From JBMNGN01 sp050949865 (GTDB taxonomy: Bacteria; Bacillota; Syntrophomonadia; Syntrophomonadales; Syntrophomonadaceae): a stretch of 64,000 nt of DNA. The translations under genes were made by a program, and so were the position numbers. Positions 8,529-16,840 of the stretch are shown one piece after another (position 1 is the first letter of the stretch; each line of letters starts with the position of its first letter). The stretch lies in the NCBI GenBank assembly GCA_050949865.1, contig JBMNGN010000005.1, forward strand, positions 324,617 to 388,616, read 5' to 3'. Below the pieces are notes generated by a model that searched no databases, had not been told where the DNA came from, and saw only the letters and a list, made by a program, of their open reading frames with translations.

Positions 8529-8593
8529 AGCTCAACCCGGTCTTAATCTTAAGGGTGTATATCCCCTATAGCTAATAGTAACCGGGTTGAGCT
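8529..8593 (-). terminator. Long-stem terminator between convergent genes
   Basis: A 13-bp perfect stem (AGCTCAACCCGGT and its complement) encloses about 39 nt. Read leftward it is followed by six T, so it best serves the corrinoid reactivase gene, but it may terminate both convergent genes. Confidence 0.65.
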
Positions 8594-8602
8594 GGGTTAG
8601 TT

Positions 8603-10423
8603 TTATTGAAAATTCAGATTCTTTAGATATCTTTCCTGGAAATCAGGCTGTTTGGCCAATTCAATATACTTAATTCTGGTCTTAAGCTCCCTGGCTTCCT
8701 GGCGCTTTTCTGGATAGATTAGGGTCATCACTGCTCCCTGAGCGGCAGCATTTCCAATATTAACCACCTTGCCCAGCTCCACAGGCGGCAGGAGCCCAGT
8801 TATTATTGCACTTTCCGGGTTTATATAATTCCCGAAGGAACCAGCCAGATATATTTTGTCCAGCATTTCCACATGAATTTTAGCACATTCCAGTAATATC
8901 TCAATGGCGGTTTTAATTGCGCTCATCGCCATTTGAAATTGCCGTATGTCAGCCTGATTAAACACAATCGGTGCACCAGTCCATGAATCATTCTGGTTAA
9001 CCACCACTACTTCCAATCCGTTTTTCCCTTCTCTTACTTCAGGATGATTGGAATTGATGGATTTGATAGTCCCATGGTGATCCAGGTATCCACCCTTCAA
9101 CAAAGCGGCGGTTATATCTATAATCGCCGACCCGCATAGACCTTTTGCCATCCGGCCACCCAAACAATTATACTGCAGCTTGCCATCAGCAGTGATATAA
9201 ACTTTATCAATGGCTCCATCTTCGGCCCTCATCCCGCAGGTAATACTAGCCCCTTCAAACGCCGGACCCGCAGCAGCTGATGCTGCCCAAAACCGGCCCT
9301 GGTTGCCAACTACTATTTCTCCATTAGTTCCTATATCAAGCATTAAAAACCGTTCAGAACTAGCTGAAGGCAAGGTAATCAAACAGGCGATAGTATCTGC
9401 CCCTATAAACCCCCCCACCTGCGGCAGAATTACCAATTCTGCATTATTGCCGGTATTTAGCCCTAGTTCTTGGGCATTATAAACACATTCATCTTCGAAA
9501 AGGCCGATATATGGTGAAGCAGCTAATCCAGCCGGGTTTAAACCCATTAAAAAGTGAAGCATTACCGGATTGCCTACAATGCTTAGCTGAAAAATCCTTT
9601 TCGGATCAACTTTAACCTCCTGACACATTCCCTCCACCATGCTGTTAATGGTATTAACCAGGACCTTTTGTAAGGTTTTCAACCCCTCGCTATGTTCCAT
9701 ACAGTAACTCAACCTGGAAACAATATCGGCGCCATAAATCCTTTGCATATTCGGTTTAGAATCGATGGCTACAGTCACTCCAGTCTGCAGATTGACTAAA
9801 GCCGAAAACAGGCTGGTAGTTCCTAAATCGAGAGCCACCCCGTAAGCTCCGCATTCATCCCGTCCCATGTATATAACCGCTCTTTGATCCAAAATGAGGG
9901 CGTTCAGTTCTAATGCCGGTCGGCCAATCCTATCCATTTTAGATAACTCGTTGAGATTATCAATATCCAGTTTAATTTGGTGTCCTGGCAGGGCTTTCAC
10001 CAATCGGCTATATAAAGTTACCGGATTGTCAATATCTATACCAGGTATAAACACCTTGCGGGTTTCAATCCGGCTTTCACGTTTTGTATTAATGGTTCTC
10101 CCCAAAGGTTTTTTGCTTATACCGGTATCCTGGAAGTCAATAAAGACTTTAAGTGGTCCTTGGACCGTACAGCAACAGGCTAAACGGTAGCCCAGTTTAA
10201 TTTCACTGGGTAACAGATGCTGTAATTCGCTGTTCGTTAAAGGGTTGACTTTACCTGTTAACCGGACCTTGCATTTTCCGCAACTCCCCTGGCCAGCACA
10301 GTATCCTCCTATTTGGTACCCATTCACAGTAAGGACTTCCAGCAGGTTCTTACCGGTAAAAGTCCATAGATTATCATAAGGTCCATCTGGTTCATGTAAA
10401 ACCACTTCAACTTTTTCCAGCAT
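8603..10423 (-). CDS. Ferredoxin-ASKHA corrinoid-protein reductive activator (DUF4445)
   Basis: This 606-residue protein starts with a plant-type [2Fe-2S] domain (GYCAGQGSCGKCKVRLTGK near residue 40, with a further Cys pair near 83) and continues with an ATPase of the ASKHA fold (YGVALDLGTTSLF near 198, MLDIGTNGEIVVG near 364, LCGSAIIDITAALL near 433 and IYLAGSFGNYI near 527). Such proteins (RamA/RACE type) use ATP to reduce inactive Co(II) corrinoid back to Co(I) in methyltransferases. No corrinoid protein or methyltransferase is in the window, so the partner must be encoded elsewhere. It follows fdhD by 4 nt. Confidence 0.85.
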   Translation of the reverse strand: MLEKVEVVLHEPDGPYDNLWTFTGKNLLEVLTVNGYQIGGYCAGQGSCGKCKVRLTGKVNPLTNSELQHLLPSEIKLGYRLACCCTVQGPLKVFIDFQDTGISKKPLGRTINTKRESRIETRKVFIPGIDIDNPVTLYSRLVKALPGHQIKLDIDNLNELSKMDRIGRPALELNALILDQRAVIYMGRDECGAYGVALDLGTTSLFSALVNLQTGVTVAIDSKPNMQRIYGADIVSRLSYCMEHSEGLKTLQKVLVNTINSMVEGMCQEVKVDPKRIFQLSIVGNPVMLHFLMGLNPAGLAASPYIGLFEDECVYNAQELGLNTGNNAELVILPQVGGFIGADTIACLITLPSASSERFLMLDIGTNGEIVVGNQGRFWAASAAAGPAFEGASITCGMRAEDGAIDKVYITADGKLQYNCLGGRMAKGLCGSAIIDITAALLKGGYLDHHGTIKSINSNHPEVREGKNGLEVVVVNQNDSWTGAPIVFNQADIRQFQMAMSAIKTAIEILLECAKIHVEMLDKIYLAGSFGNYINPESAIITGLLPPVELGKVVNIGNAAAQGAVMTLIYPEKRQEARELKTRIKYIELAKQPDFQERYLKNLNFQ

Positions 10424-10427
10424 AGCT

Positions 10428-11309
10428 TCACCTGCAATTATCAGAGTTTATCCGGTAGGGATGGGAATATATATTGAACCTTTCCCCCCGGACAAAGCCA
10501 ACCACGGTAATCCCGGCCTGGTCTGCAACCTTCCTAGCCAGATCAGTTACCGCCGCCCTGGCTAGGACCACTCTCAATCCCATAACCGACAGTTTCTGAA
10601 TAATTTCGTGAGTTACTCTCCCACTGCTTAAAAATATTTTATCCCGGCACTCAACCTGGTTTTTCAAGCAATAGCCATATATTTTGTCAACCGCATTATG
10701 TCTGCCAATGTCTTCCCGCACGGCAATTATCCCTTCCCGGGCAGCAATACCCATAAGATGAACACCTCCAGTAAGCCGGTGCAGCTTTGAACTTCTGAGG
10801 TGCTTATCCATTAAACTTATAATCTCCTCCGGTTTTACATATACTTCATCGGGTTCTTCAGCTGCAATACTGGTGTTGTTAATCGAAGTCCTGCAGGTAT
10901 TCACATAAATATTCTCATCTTTAATTACTAACCGGGTTATATCATAATACGAGGTAATTATTTTCTTAATCGCCAGATGTCCTACTATTAATTCCTCAAG
11001 GTTGGAGGGGGTACAAAATATATTCTCCAGGAATTGATCATTTACGTATACCCCGTATCTTACCTCAACTACCAACACATCTTCAATTGGTTCAACACCC
11101 CCAAGGGGTGAATACCGATGAATAGACTGCCGTACATAGTCCAATAATATCACCCTTTTTAAAAACCTTACCATTAAAATAGAAAAGCGCGCCTGGTACC
11201 TATCCTTTGTGCGCACTATTAGACCCCAATCTTTATCTTCATAAACCCATAATACTCCTGGTAATACAAAAGGCGGCAACAGCCGCCTGGTTCTTATCTT
11301 ATTGCTCAA
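10428..11309 (-). CDS. fdhD: FdhD-like formate dehydrogenase accessory sulfurtransferase
   Basis: The core matches FdhD: FCTPSNLEELIVGHL, GGVHLMGIAAREG, REDIGRHNAVDKIYG, LSSGRVTHEIIQKLS and GFVRGERFNIYSHP. FdhD moves sulfur from a cysteine desulfurase onto the Mo/W cofactor of formate dehydrogenase. The frame opens with TTG at 11309, overlapping the previous gene by 11 nt; an ATG at 11174 (MVRFLKRVILLDYV) gives a more usual length of about 248 residues but has no clear ribosome site. The stretch where many FdhD proteins have CxxC reads NTCRTSINNTSI, with only one Cys, so sulfur transfer may work differently. Confidence 0.8.
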   Translation of the reverse strand: MSNKIRTRRLLPPFVLPGVLWVYEDKDWGLIVRTKDRYQARFSILMVRFLKRVILLDYVRQSIHRYSPLGGVEPIEDVLVVEVRYGVYVNDQFLENIFCTPSNLEELIVGHLAIKKIITSYYDITRLVIKDENIYVNTCRTSINNTSIAAEEPDEVYVKPEEIISLMDKHLRSSKLHRLTGGVHLMGIAAREGIIAVREDIGRHNAVDKIYGYCLKNQVECRDKIFLSSGRVTHEIIQKLSVMGLRVVLARAAVTDLARKVADQAGITVVGFVRGERFNIYSHPYRINSDNCR

Positions 11310-11607
11310 CTTTCGTTTCAGCCATTAAAACAAAAGCAAATATTAAAACCCATACCAGGGAAGCCAATAAGGCTAAAGTAGCTCCGCTCCAATCACCTTG
11401 AGAAACCACCATCGTATTTCCCTTGCTATAAAGAATATTAAATCCTACCAAGGCAATGCCGGTAAGAATATAAACTATCTTCTTTACCCCGCCGGATAGC
11501 GTGAACCTTTTGGCCCATGAACAAAACTTAAGAAATAGATATGTTGCTACAACCACTACAAGAAATTCTACAAAGGGATTTGTCAATATTCCAAAAATCA
11601 CCATCAC
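11299..11607 (-). CDS. Small hypothetical membrane protein
   Basis: The 102-residue product has three hydrophobic segments (VEFLVVVVATYLFLKF, KIVYILTGIALVGFNIL, LALLASLVWVLIFAFVLM) separated by short basic loops. The start lies behind a GGGGGTGAAGAG stretch. It overlaps the start of the FdhD-like gene by 11 nt and is the first gene of a leftward set with fdhD and the corrinoid activator. I do not recognise the family. Confidence 0.6.
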   Translation of the reverse strand: MMVIFGILTNPFVEFLVVVVATYLFLKFCSWAKRFTLSGGVKKIVYILTGIALVGFNILYSKGNTMVVSQGDWSGATLALLASLVWVLIFAFVLMAETKVEQ

Positions 11608-11899
11608 TCTTCACCCCCCTTTATCCTCTTAATCTAACCCTTATACCTGTCCAGAACTATTTACTGATTAAGGTTAATCCGCATTCCGTCCCGACTTGCT
11701 CAGTTCTTAATATTATTCGCTAAAAATAACTTATTTCCTGCTAAATTGACAAATTTTTTAGTTGAGACTTTTGCATAATAGTTAGCCCAAGAAAAAATGG
11801 GCTTTTTAGGGGGCAAAAAAAGGACTTCACCCCTGTTTTTGCCGAATTTATTAGGTGACTAATCCAAAAACCCAAACAAAAACGAAAGGGGAAGTCACT

Positions 11900-12610
11900 T
11901 TGAATATTCGGCAAGGATACGTATTTTCCTTTGAGGATGCAATAAATTTGCAGCCCCGGTCACGTTTAGAGATAATTTTAACCACCCTCGATTTTGATGA
12001 CGTTATTACTACTCTTTCTAAGGAAAATGAACAACATCGAGGGCCAACTGGGTACTTGGTTGAGCACAAATTCAAAGCATTAATTGCTATGCGAGTTTAC
12101 AATATGGCTACATTTACTGAATTAGTGGAGCGTCTTACTCATGATCCGGTGCTCAGATACAACTGCGGCTTTGATGTTTTTGGCAAAGTGCCCAGTATTG
12201 CTACATTTAGTCGTTTCTATGAACAGTTAACTCAATCAGAAGTACTTGGGAACTGGGATGGCATAAGAAATCAATATGAACCAGATTACGTAGGATGTAG
12301 CGCCGAGGGGCATGTCAGCCATATTTTATCAGCCAGATTAAGCTCCAGGCCATTGGGGTGGTGCAAAATAGGTGTGGATCAAATGGCAAGATTAAGGGCC
12401 TTCGAAGCCAATGGTGGTGTGGTGTATGATTTGTTGTTAGCCAAAAAACGAAACAAATTGAGCAAGGCAAGGCAGCTTAAATTGGATCAGGAAATCTTAA
12501 AGAAGAGAACCCAGGTTGCGACTAATGAAACCTTTGGGAACATAGCTATTTTAAACAAAGGAAAGAAAACGGCAACCGCGCAATTCTTAAGATCAATTAG
12601 AACCGCTTAG
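11900..12610 (+). pseudogene. Chimeric transposase relic
   Basis: Residues from NIRQGYVFSFEDAI to TFSRFYEQLTQSE are clearly homologous to the N-terminal 115 residues of the transposase at 36463 (NIRQNCIFSFEDAL to CFSRFYAKLAESG). After that the sequence switches to GNWDGIRNQY, GCSAEGHVSHILSARLSSRP and MARLRAFEANGG, which is the C-terminal signature of ISLre2-family (UPF0236) transposases. The catalytic DDE portion of the first transposase is absent. The initiation site reads TTGAATATT where the intact copy has ATGAATATT. It is an in-frame fusion of two dead fragments; expression as a fusion protein is possible but functionless by inference. Confidence 0.75.
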
Positions 12611-12622
12611 TTATTAAAGGGG

Positions 12623-12661
12623 ATTTTTCGTTTTTAAAACCCAAAGTAACTTGACACGATC
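12623..12661. repeat. 39-bp ISLre2-type right end, copy 1
   Basis: A sequence beginning ATTTTTCGTTTTTAAAACCC and ending TTGACACGATC is repeated base for base at 60786-60824. Here it follows the ISLre2-like coding remnant, which identifies it as that element's right terminus. Confidence 0.85.
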
Positions 12662-12677
12662 ATTCCATAGCTTAAAC

Positions 12678-12706
12678 TTTACAACTATTATCGCTTTTAA
12701 TATAAT
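12678..12706 (+). promoter_or_regulatory. Sigma-A promoter of rnpB
   Basis: TTTACA (12678-12683) and TATAAT (12701-12706) are separated by exactly 17 nt, close to the housekeeping consensus. Transcription would start near 12713, about 20 nt before the first paired strand of the RNase P RNA. Confidence 0.8.
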
Positions 12707-12731
12707 ATTAATTGCTTATTCAATTAAATAA

Positions 12732-13073
12732 AAGTAAGTAAATCAGATAGTCGCAGGTAATTGTAATTACCTGAGGAAAGTCGGAGCTCCACAGGGCAAG
12801 GTGCTGGATAACGTCCAGTGGGGGTGACCCCAAGGAAAGTGCCACAGAAATAAACCGCCTCTAATAGAGGTAAGGATGGAACGGTGAGGTAAGAGCTCAC
12901 CAGCATTTAGGCGACTAAATGGCTAGGTAAACCCCACCCGGAGCAAGACCAAATAGGGGAACTATGAAGCTGCCCGCTTCGTTCCCGGGTTAGGTCGCTG
13001 GAGGTGTCAGGCAACTGGCATCCTAGATAGATGACTATCAGATACAGAACTCCGCTTATAGATTTACTTGCTT
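12732..13073 (+). ncRNA. rnpB: RNase P RNA (class A-like)
   Basis: The RNA has the conserved 5' core GAGGAAAGTCGGAGCTCC (12773-12790) and the 3' core GATACAGAACTCCGCTTATAG (13041-13061, given by its ends GATACAG and CTTATAG). The ends AAGTAAGTAAATC and GATTTACTTGCTT pair to form helix P1, fixing the limits at about 12732 and 13073. It is the catalytic RNA that trims tRNA 5' leaders together with RnpA. A T-rich run (13074-13080) right after P1 may help end transcription. Its promoter is listed separately. Helix-by-helix class assignment was not attempted. Confidence 0.95.
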
Positions 13074-13080
13074 ATTTTTT

Positions 13081-13111
13081 AGGAGCGGTTCTCCCTAATG
13101 GAACCGCTCCT
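13081..13111. other. Strong hairpin between rnpB and the Rieske-FAD gene
   Basis: AGGAGCGGTT pairs with AACCGCTCCT around an 11-nt loop. The T-run lies on the 5' side for the plus strand and there is none on the 3' side for the minus strand, so it is not a textbook terminator for either gene; it could still protect 3' ends. Confidence 0.55.
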
Positions 13112-13115
13112 TCTG

Positions 13116-14681
13116 CTAATCAAAGATTTTAGCTTCTACCCGATTTGCCCCTTCCTGCAATTTGTTCAAGCAATTAATCGCAGGTCCTTCTATTATATCT
13201 CCCTGGTAAGTAAACCTGGAACCATGACACGGGCAATCCCAACTCTTTTCTGCATTATTCCAGTTCAGCTCACAACCCAGGTGGGTACAGGTAATGTCCA
13301 TCAGGTGCAGTTCCCCTTGCTCATCGCGGTAAGCTCCTATTCTATTGCCATCTATTTCTACTACCTGAGCTTCTCCCGCCTTTATATTTAAATGCTCCGG
13401 CAATCCCTTGACTTTGCCGGTCACATAATGCTTGACCACATCAACGTTTAAGGTTGCGAATTGTTTGAGGGAAGAGGCAAGGTGGAATCTGGATGGATTA
13501 TATACCGGAGCCCAGGGATTGTCACCCTTGGTAATCAGATCATTCAGTATAATCCCAGCTACCGTACCATTGGTCATTCCCCATTTATTAAAACCGGTAG
13601 CCAGGTAAAGGTTGGGGCTCTTGCGGGTAAGATTTCCAATGTATGGCACTCCGTCTATGGAAGTACAATCCTGGGTAGACCATCTATAGGCAACATCTTG
13701 GAGGGTAAAAATATCAGCAGCATAATCAATTAAGTTCTGGTAGTGAGTGTTTAAATCAGACCCATGCCCGGTTTTATGGTGCTCTCCTGCTACCAGGACC
13801 AGTTCCCCTTCTTTATCAGGCTGGGAGCGTAATGATCTTACCGGGTCTTCCGCGGAAATAAACATACCAGCGGGAAAATCCTCCTTAATTTTTACGGCAA
13901 CTATATATGACCGTTCCACCGATAATCTGGTGAAAAACAGCCCCCCTCCATCAAAAAAAGGATAGTGGGAGGCAACAATCACCTTGGAAGCGTTAACTCT
14001 TTTTCCTTTCCGGGTAATTACGGAGGGGTAACCTTCGTCCTCTATATCAATGGCTTCGGTTTGCTCGTAGATATTACTTCCTTTCCTGGTAATTTCCTGA
14101 GCCAACCTGGATAGGTATTTCAAGGGATGAAATTGGGCCTGGTTATCGAACCTCATCGCAGCTTTAACCGGGAAGGGCAATGGAACTTTATCCACTAAAC
14201 TCGCATTTATTCCAAGACTGGAAGCTGCTTCAACTTCATCTTCAATATCCTTTACCCCCTTATCCGTCTGGGCAAAAACAAAACTGGGACGCCATTCAAA
14301 ATCACAGTCTATCTTTAGCTTATTGACCGTGTCGGCAATAAAATGAATAGCCTTCTCATTGGCTTCAGCGTATTGGGAGGCCAGGGTATTTCCCATTTCC
14401 TTTTTCAGCTTGGCATAAATTAATCTATGCTGGGAGGTAATCTTGGCGGTTGTATGGCCAGTGGTCCCTTGCAGGATTCTGCCAGCTTCTATTACGGCCA
14501 CTTTTAATCCTTTCCGGGTAAGAAGAAAAGCAGCAGTAATACCGGCAATCCCTCCTCCTATTACTGCTACATCAACTTTTACATCCCTGTTTAATTCCGG
14601 ATATTCCTTTATCGAGGTAGATGCTAACCAATAAGGATTAGGTGCCTGGCTGAGTTCAATTGTCCTACTCAATATAATCAC
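13116..14681 (-). CDS. FAD-dependent oxidoreductase with C-terminal Rieske domain
   Basis: The 521-residue protein has an N-terminal DAO-type FAD fold (VDVAVIGGGIAGITAAFLL near residue 38) and a C-terminal Rieske [2Fe-2S] motif (CTHLGCEL near 465 and CPCHGSRF near 484), the Cys-x-His / Cys-x2-His ligand pattern. This domain pair is common in Firmicutes and cyanobacteria and passes electrons from an amine-like or other small substrate to the Rieske centre. The substrate is unknown. No transmembrane anchor is visible, so it is probably cytoplasmic. It stands alone between rnpB and the IclR gene and points leftward. Confidence 0.85.
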   Translation of the reverse strand: MIILSRTIELSQAPNPYWLASTSIKEYPELNRDVKVDVAVIGGGIAGITAAFLLTRKGLKVAVIEAGRILQGTTGHTTAKITSQHRLIYAKLKKEMGNTLASQYAEANEKAIHFIADTVNKLKIDCDFEWRPSFVFAQTDKGVKDIEDEVEAASSLGINASLVDKVPLPFPVKAAMRFDNQAQFHPLKYLSRLAQEITRKGSNIYEQTEAIDIEDEGYPSVITRKGKRVNASKVIVASHYPFFDGGGLFFTRLSVERSYIVAVKIKEDFPAGMFISAEDPVRSLRSQPDKEGELVLVAGEHHKTGHGSDLNTHYQNLIDYAADIFTLQDVAYRWSTQDCTSIDGVPYIGNLTRKSPNLYLATGFNKWGMTNGTVAGIILNDLITKGDNPWAPVYNPSRFHLASSLKQFATLNVDVVKHYVTGKVKGLPEHLNIKAGEAQVVEIDGNRIGAYRDEQGELHLMDITCTHLGCELNWNNAEKSWDCPCHGSRFTYQGDIIEGPAINCLNKLQEGANRVEAKIFD

Positions 14682-14836
14682 TCCATTTATGTGCTACTAT
14701 ATCCTTATGATTTTGCAATTCCTAAAAATTATACGGATATGATTCCAATACCCCCAGTCGTCATATGCTATCAGCCAGAAAAAAACTAAAGGGTTCAAAC
14801 GAACCCCAGGTGATTTTAAGCCGGACTAAGCAACTG

Positions 14837-15592
14837 TTACTGGCAGCCCATAGACTCACTAATTTTGCGGGCTGCAGCGATGACGTCTTCAAGATATTCT
14901 TTAAACCTGTCAGAATAAAGAATGGTGTTTACATCTCCTGATATACTTATAGCGGCAACAATTTGCCCTGAGTGACCGATTATTGGAGCGGCAATACATC
15001 CCAGCCCCAGTATCGTCTCCTGCCGATCTATAGCATATCCCTGGTTCCTGATACTTTTAATTTCCTCCCTCAATTTCTCTGGGTCGGAGATGGTGTTATG
15101 GGTAAATGCCGTTAATGTTTCGGTTTTCAAATAATGATTGATGTGTTCTTGGGACTGCCAGGCCAGTAAAACCTTCCCCACCGCAGTGCAATACGCTGGA
15201 ATATCATAACCGGTGCGGGTAAAGGTGGAATATCCGGTATCTTCCTCCCCCTTTCTGTTAACTATAAATACCGCTCTTCGACCGGCATAAATTGCTACAT
15301 GAACTGTTTGTTTATATTTTTTTATCAAATAATCTACTATAGGAGCTGAAACCGCAGTAAGCTCATTTCCTTCAGAGTATACTCTACCCAGTTCGAATAA
15401 TCTAATTCCCAGGCAGTATTTCCCGTTTCCGGTTTGCCTTAAAAAGTCTTCAGCGGCTAAAGCCCTGACCAGGCTGTAAACAGTGCTTTTAGGCATCTGC
15501 AATTCCCGGCTGATTTCTGATATACCCCATTCCTTTTTCCTGTGATCATATAGTTTTAACATTGATAATGCTCTTTTAACTGACCTGCTCAT
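14837..15592 (-). CDS. IclR-family transcriptional regulator
   Basis: This 251-residue protein has the N-terminal winged helix of the family (GISEISRELQMPKSTVYSLVRALA) and the effector-binding GAF-like C-terminal domain (VHVAIYAGRRAVFIVNRKG, YDIPAYCTAVGKVLLAW, GLGCIAAPIIGHSGQIVAAISISG). IclR proteins commonly control degradation of aromatic or short organic acids. It lies about 50 nt downstream of the glcF-like gene on the same strand, so it is the best candidate regulator of the IorAB/GlcDF block. Confidence 0.88.
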   Translation of the reverse strand: MSRSVKRALSMLKLYDHRKKEWGISEISRELQMPKSTVYSLVRALAAEDFLRQTGNGKYCLGIRLFELGRVYSEGNELTAVSAPIVDYLIKKYKQTVHVAIYAGRRAVFIVNRKGEEDTGYSTFTRTGYDIPAYCTAVGKVLLAWQSQEHINHYLKTETLTAFTHNTISDPEKLREEIKSIRNQGYAIDRQETILGLGCIAAPIIGHSGQIVAAISISGDVNTILYSDRFKEYLEDVIAAARKISESMGCQ

Positions 15593-15643
15593 TAATTATC
15601 CTCCAGCTGCAATACTGCAAATTTTACCCTCTTTTTCGGTTTA

Positions 15644-16840
15644 TCAACCCTTCACATTATACGATTCAGCCAGTAGGGAAACCGGATGTATAACCCTTTG
15701 CCCCTGCAATTGTGAAGCAAGATAATATCTACATACCGGACACTGGGTTATAATAGTATCAGCTCCCGTATTCTTTATACTCTGGATTTTTTTAGCCCTT
15801 ATCTTTTGTGCTATTTTTTTATGGTTTAAGAAATAAGTTCCAGCTCCTCCGCAGCAGCTTTCAGGATACTGCATTTCTTCATATTGGGCCTCAGGAATCT
15901 GGGCCAGTATCTTTGTGGGCGCATCTTTAACCCCTTTTGCCCATCCATGGTGGCAGGGAACATGGTAGGAGTATTTTTCCGTTAATGGTGTCAGGGGAGC
16001 AACCAAGCCGACACTGTTTAAATAGTCACTAACTTCCCATATTCTCTCTGAAAATTTTGCTACCCTAGTCTCTAAATCAGAGTTTTTAGGCATTAATCTA
16101 ACCGATTTTTCTTTAAGCATCATGCCGCATGAAGTGCAATCGGTAATAATTGCATCAACCTCTAGTTTCTCAAAAACCCTTACATTGCTTAAAACCATAT
16201 CTACTACTGATTGCAGATCCCCTTGAGCCATAAGCGGGATTCCACAGCATACCTGGCCCGGAGGGATTATTACCTCAATATTATTGCGGTTCATCACCTC
16301 AACAACGCTTTTCCCCGTATCAGGAAACATAAAGTTGGTCCCGCAACCCACAAAGTATGCCACCCGGGCCCTGGGCTTACCTGCCGGTGAATAAGTCCCC
16401 GAATAGGCTTGCTCAAATGTCTTTTGAGGCAAATCAGGCATTATTTTAGGAGCCAGCCCGTACTTTTGAGATAGATATCCCAGGTTAACCAGGGTTTTAA
16501 TTAGACTACGCCGGGTTAAAAGGTTTTTGATTACCGTTTTTTTAAACTCAATCCCCCGACGGATCTCGCTCCGGGCTGCGATCACTATTTCATCGATTGG
16601 GACCCTGCCGGAACAGGTTCGGGTACACTGGGTACATAACATACAGCTATCAATTATCTTCAAGACCCCAGGGCTTAACGGCCAGGATTTTTCTAGAAAC
16701 ACTGACCTTATTAAGTTGATTCTGCTTCTCGCCGTGTATGGTTCAAACAATTCCGATATATACAACGGGCAGGTTTCCTGACAGTACCCACAATAAGAAC
16801 ACTTGTCCAGCGAGTCAATATATTCCTCAAGCTTTATCAT
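15644..16840 (-). CDS. GlcF-like Fe-S subunit of a 2-hydroxyacid dehydrogenase
   Basis: This 398-residue protein carries two ferredoxin-type clusters near the N-terminus (CSYCGYCQETCP near residue 15 and CMLCTQCTRTC near 66) followed by two CCG domains (VCCGIPLMAQGD near 198 and SCCGGAGTYFL near 329), the architecture of GlcF/LutA heterodisulfide-reductase-like subunits. With the overlapping FAD gene upstream (14-nt overlap) it should form a lactate/glycolate-type dehydrogenase that moves electrons to an Fe-S or membrane acceptor. The exact hydroxy acid is not readable from sequence. Confidence 0.86.
   Translation of the reverse strand: MIKLEEYIDSLDKCSYCGYCQETCPLYISELFEPYTARSRINLIRSVFLEKSWPLSPGVLKIIDSCMLCTQCTRTCSGRVPIDEIVIAARSEIRRGIEFKKTVIKNLLTRRSLIKTLVNLGYLSQKYGLAPKIMPDLPQKTFEQAYSGTYSPAGKPRARVAYFVGCGTNFMFPDTGKSVVEVMNRNNIEVIIPPGQVCCGIPLMAQGDLQSVVDMVLSNVRVFEKLEVDAIITDCTSCGMMLKEKSVRLMPKNSDLETRVAKFSERIWEVSDYLNSVGLVAPLTPLTEKYSYHVPCHHGWAKGVKDAPTKILAQIPEAQYEEMQYPESCCGGAGTYFLNHKKIAQKIRAKKIQSIKNTGADTIITQCPVCRYYLASQLQGQRVIHPVSLLAESYNVKG

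Larger units (their letters stand above)
11764..12661 (+). mobile_element. Hybrid IS relic: IS5/IS1182-like left half joined to ISLre2-like right half
   Basis: The left end carries GAGACTTTTGCATAATAG and the GGACTTCACCCC block also seen at the left end of the complete element at 36333. From about 12246 onward the coding sequence and right end instead resemble the ISLre2 family, ending in a 39-bp sequence repeated at 60786. The two halves meet inside one reading frame. The element has no matching terminal repeats and should be immobile. Confidence 0.65.

Noticed and set aside
12724..12906. Leftward 60-codon frame in the rnpB region
   Set aside because: It overlaps the conserved RNase P RNA core on the other strand.
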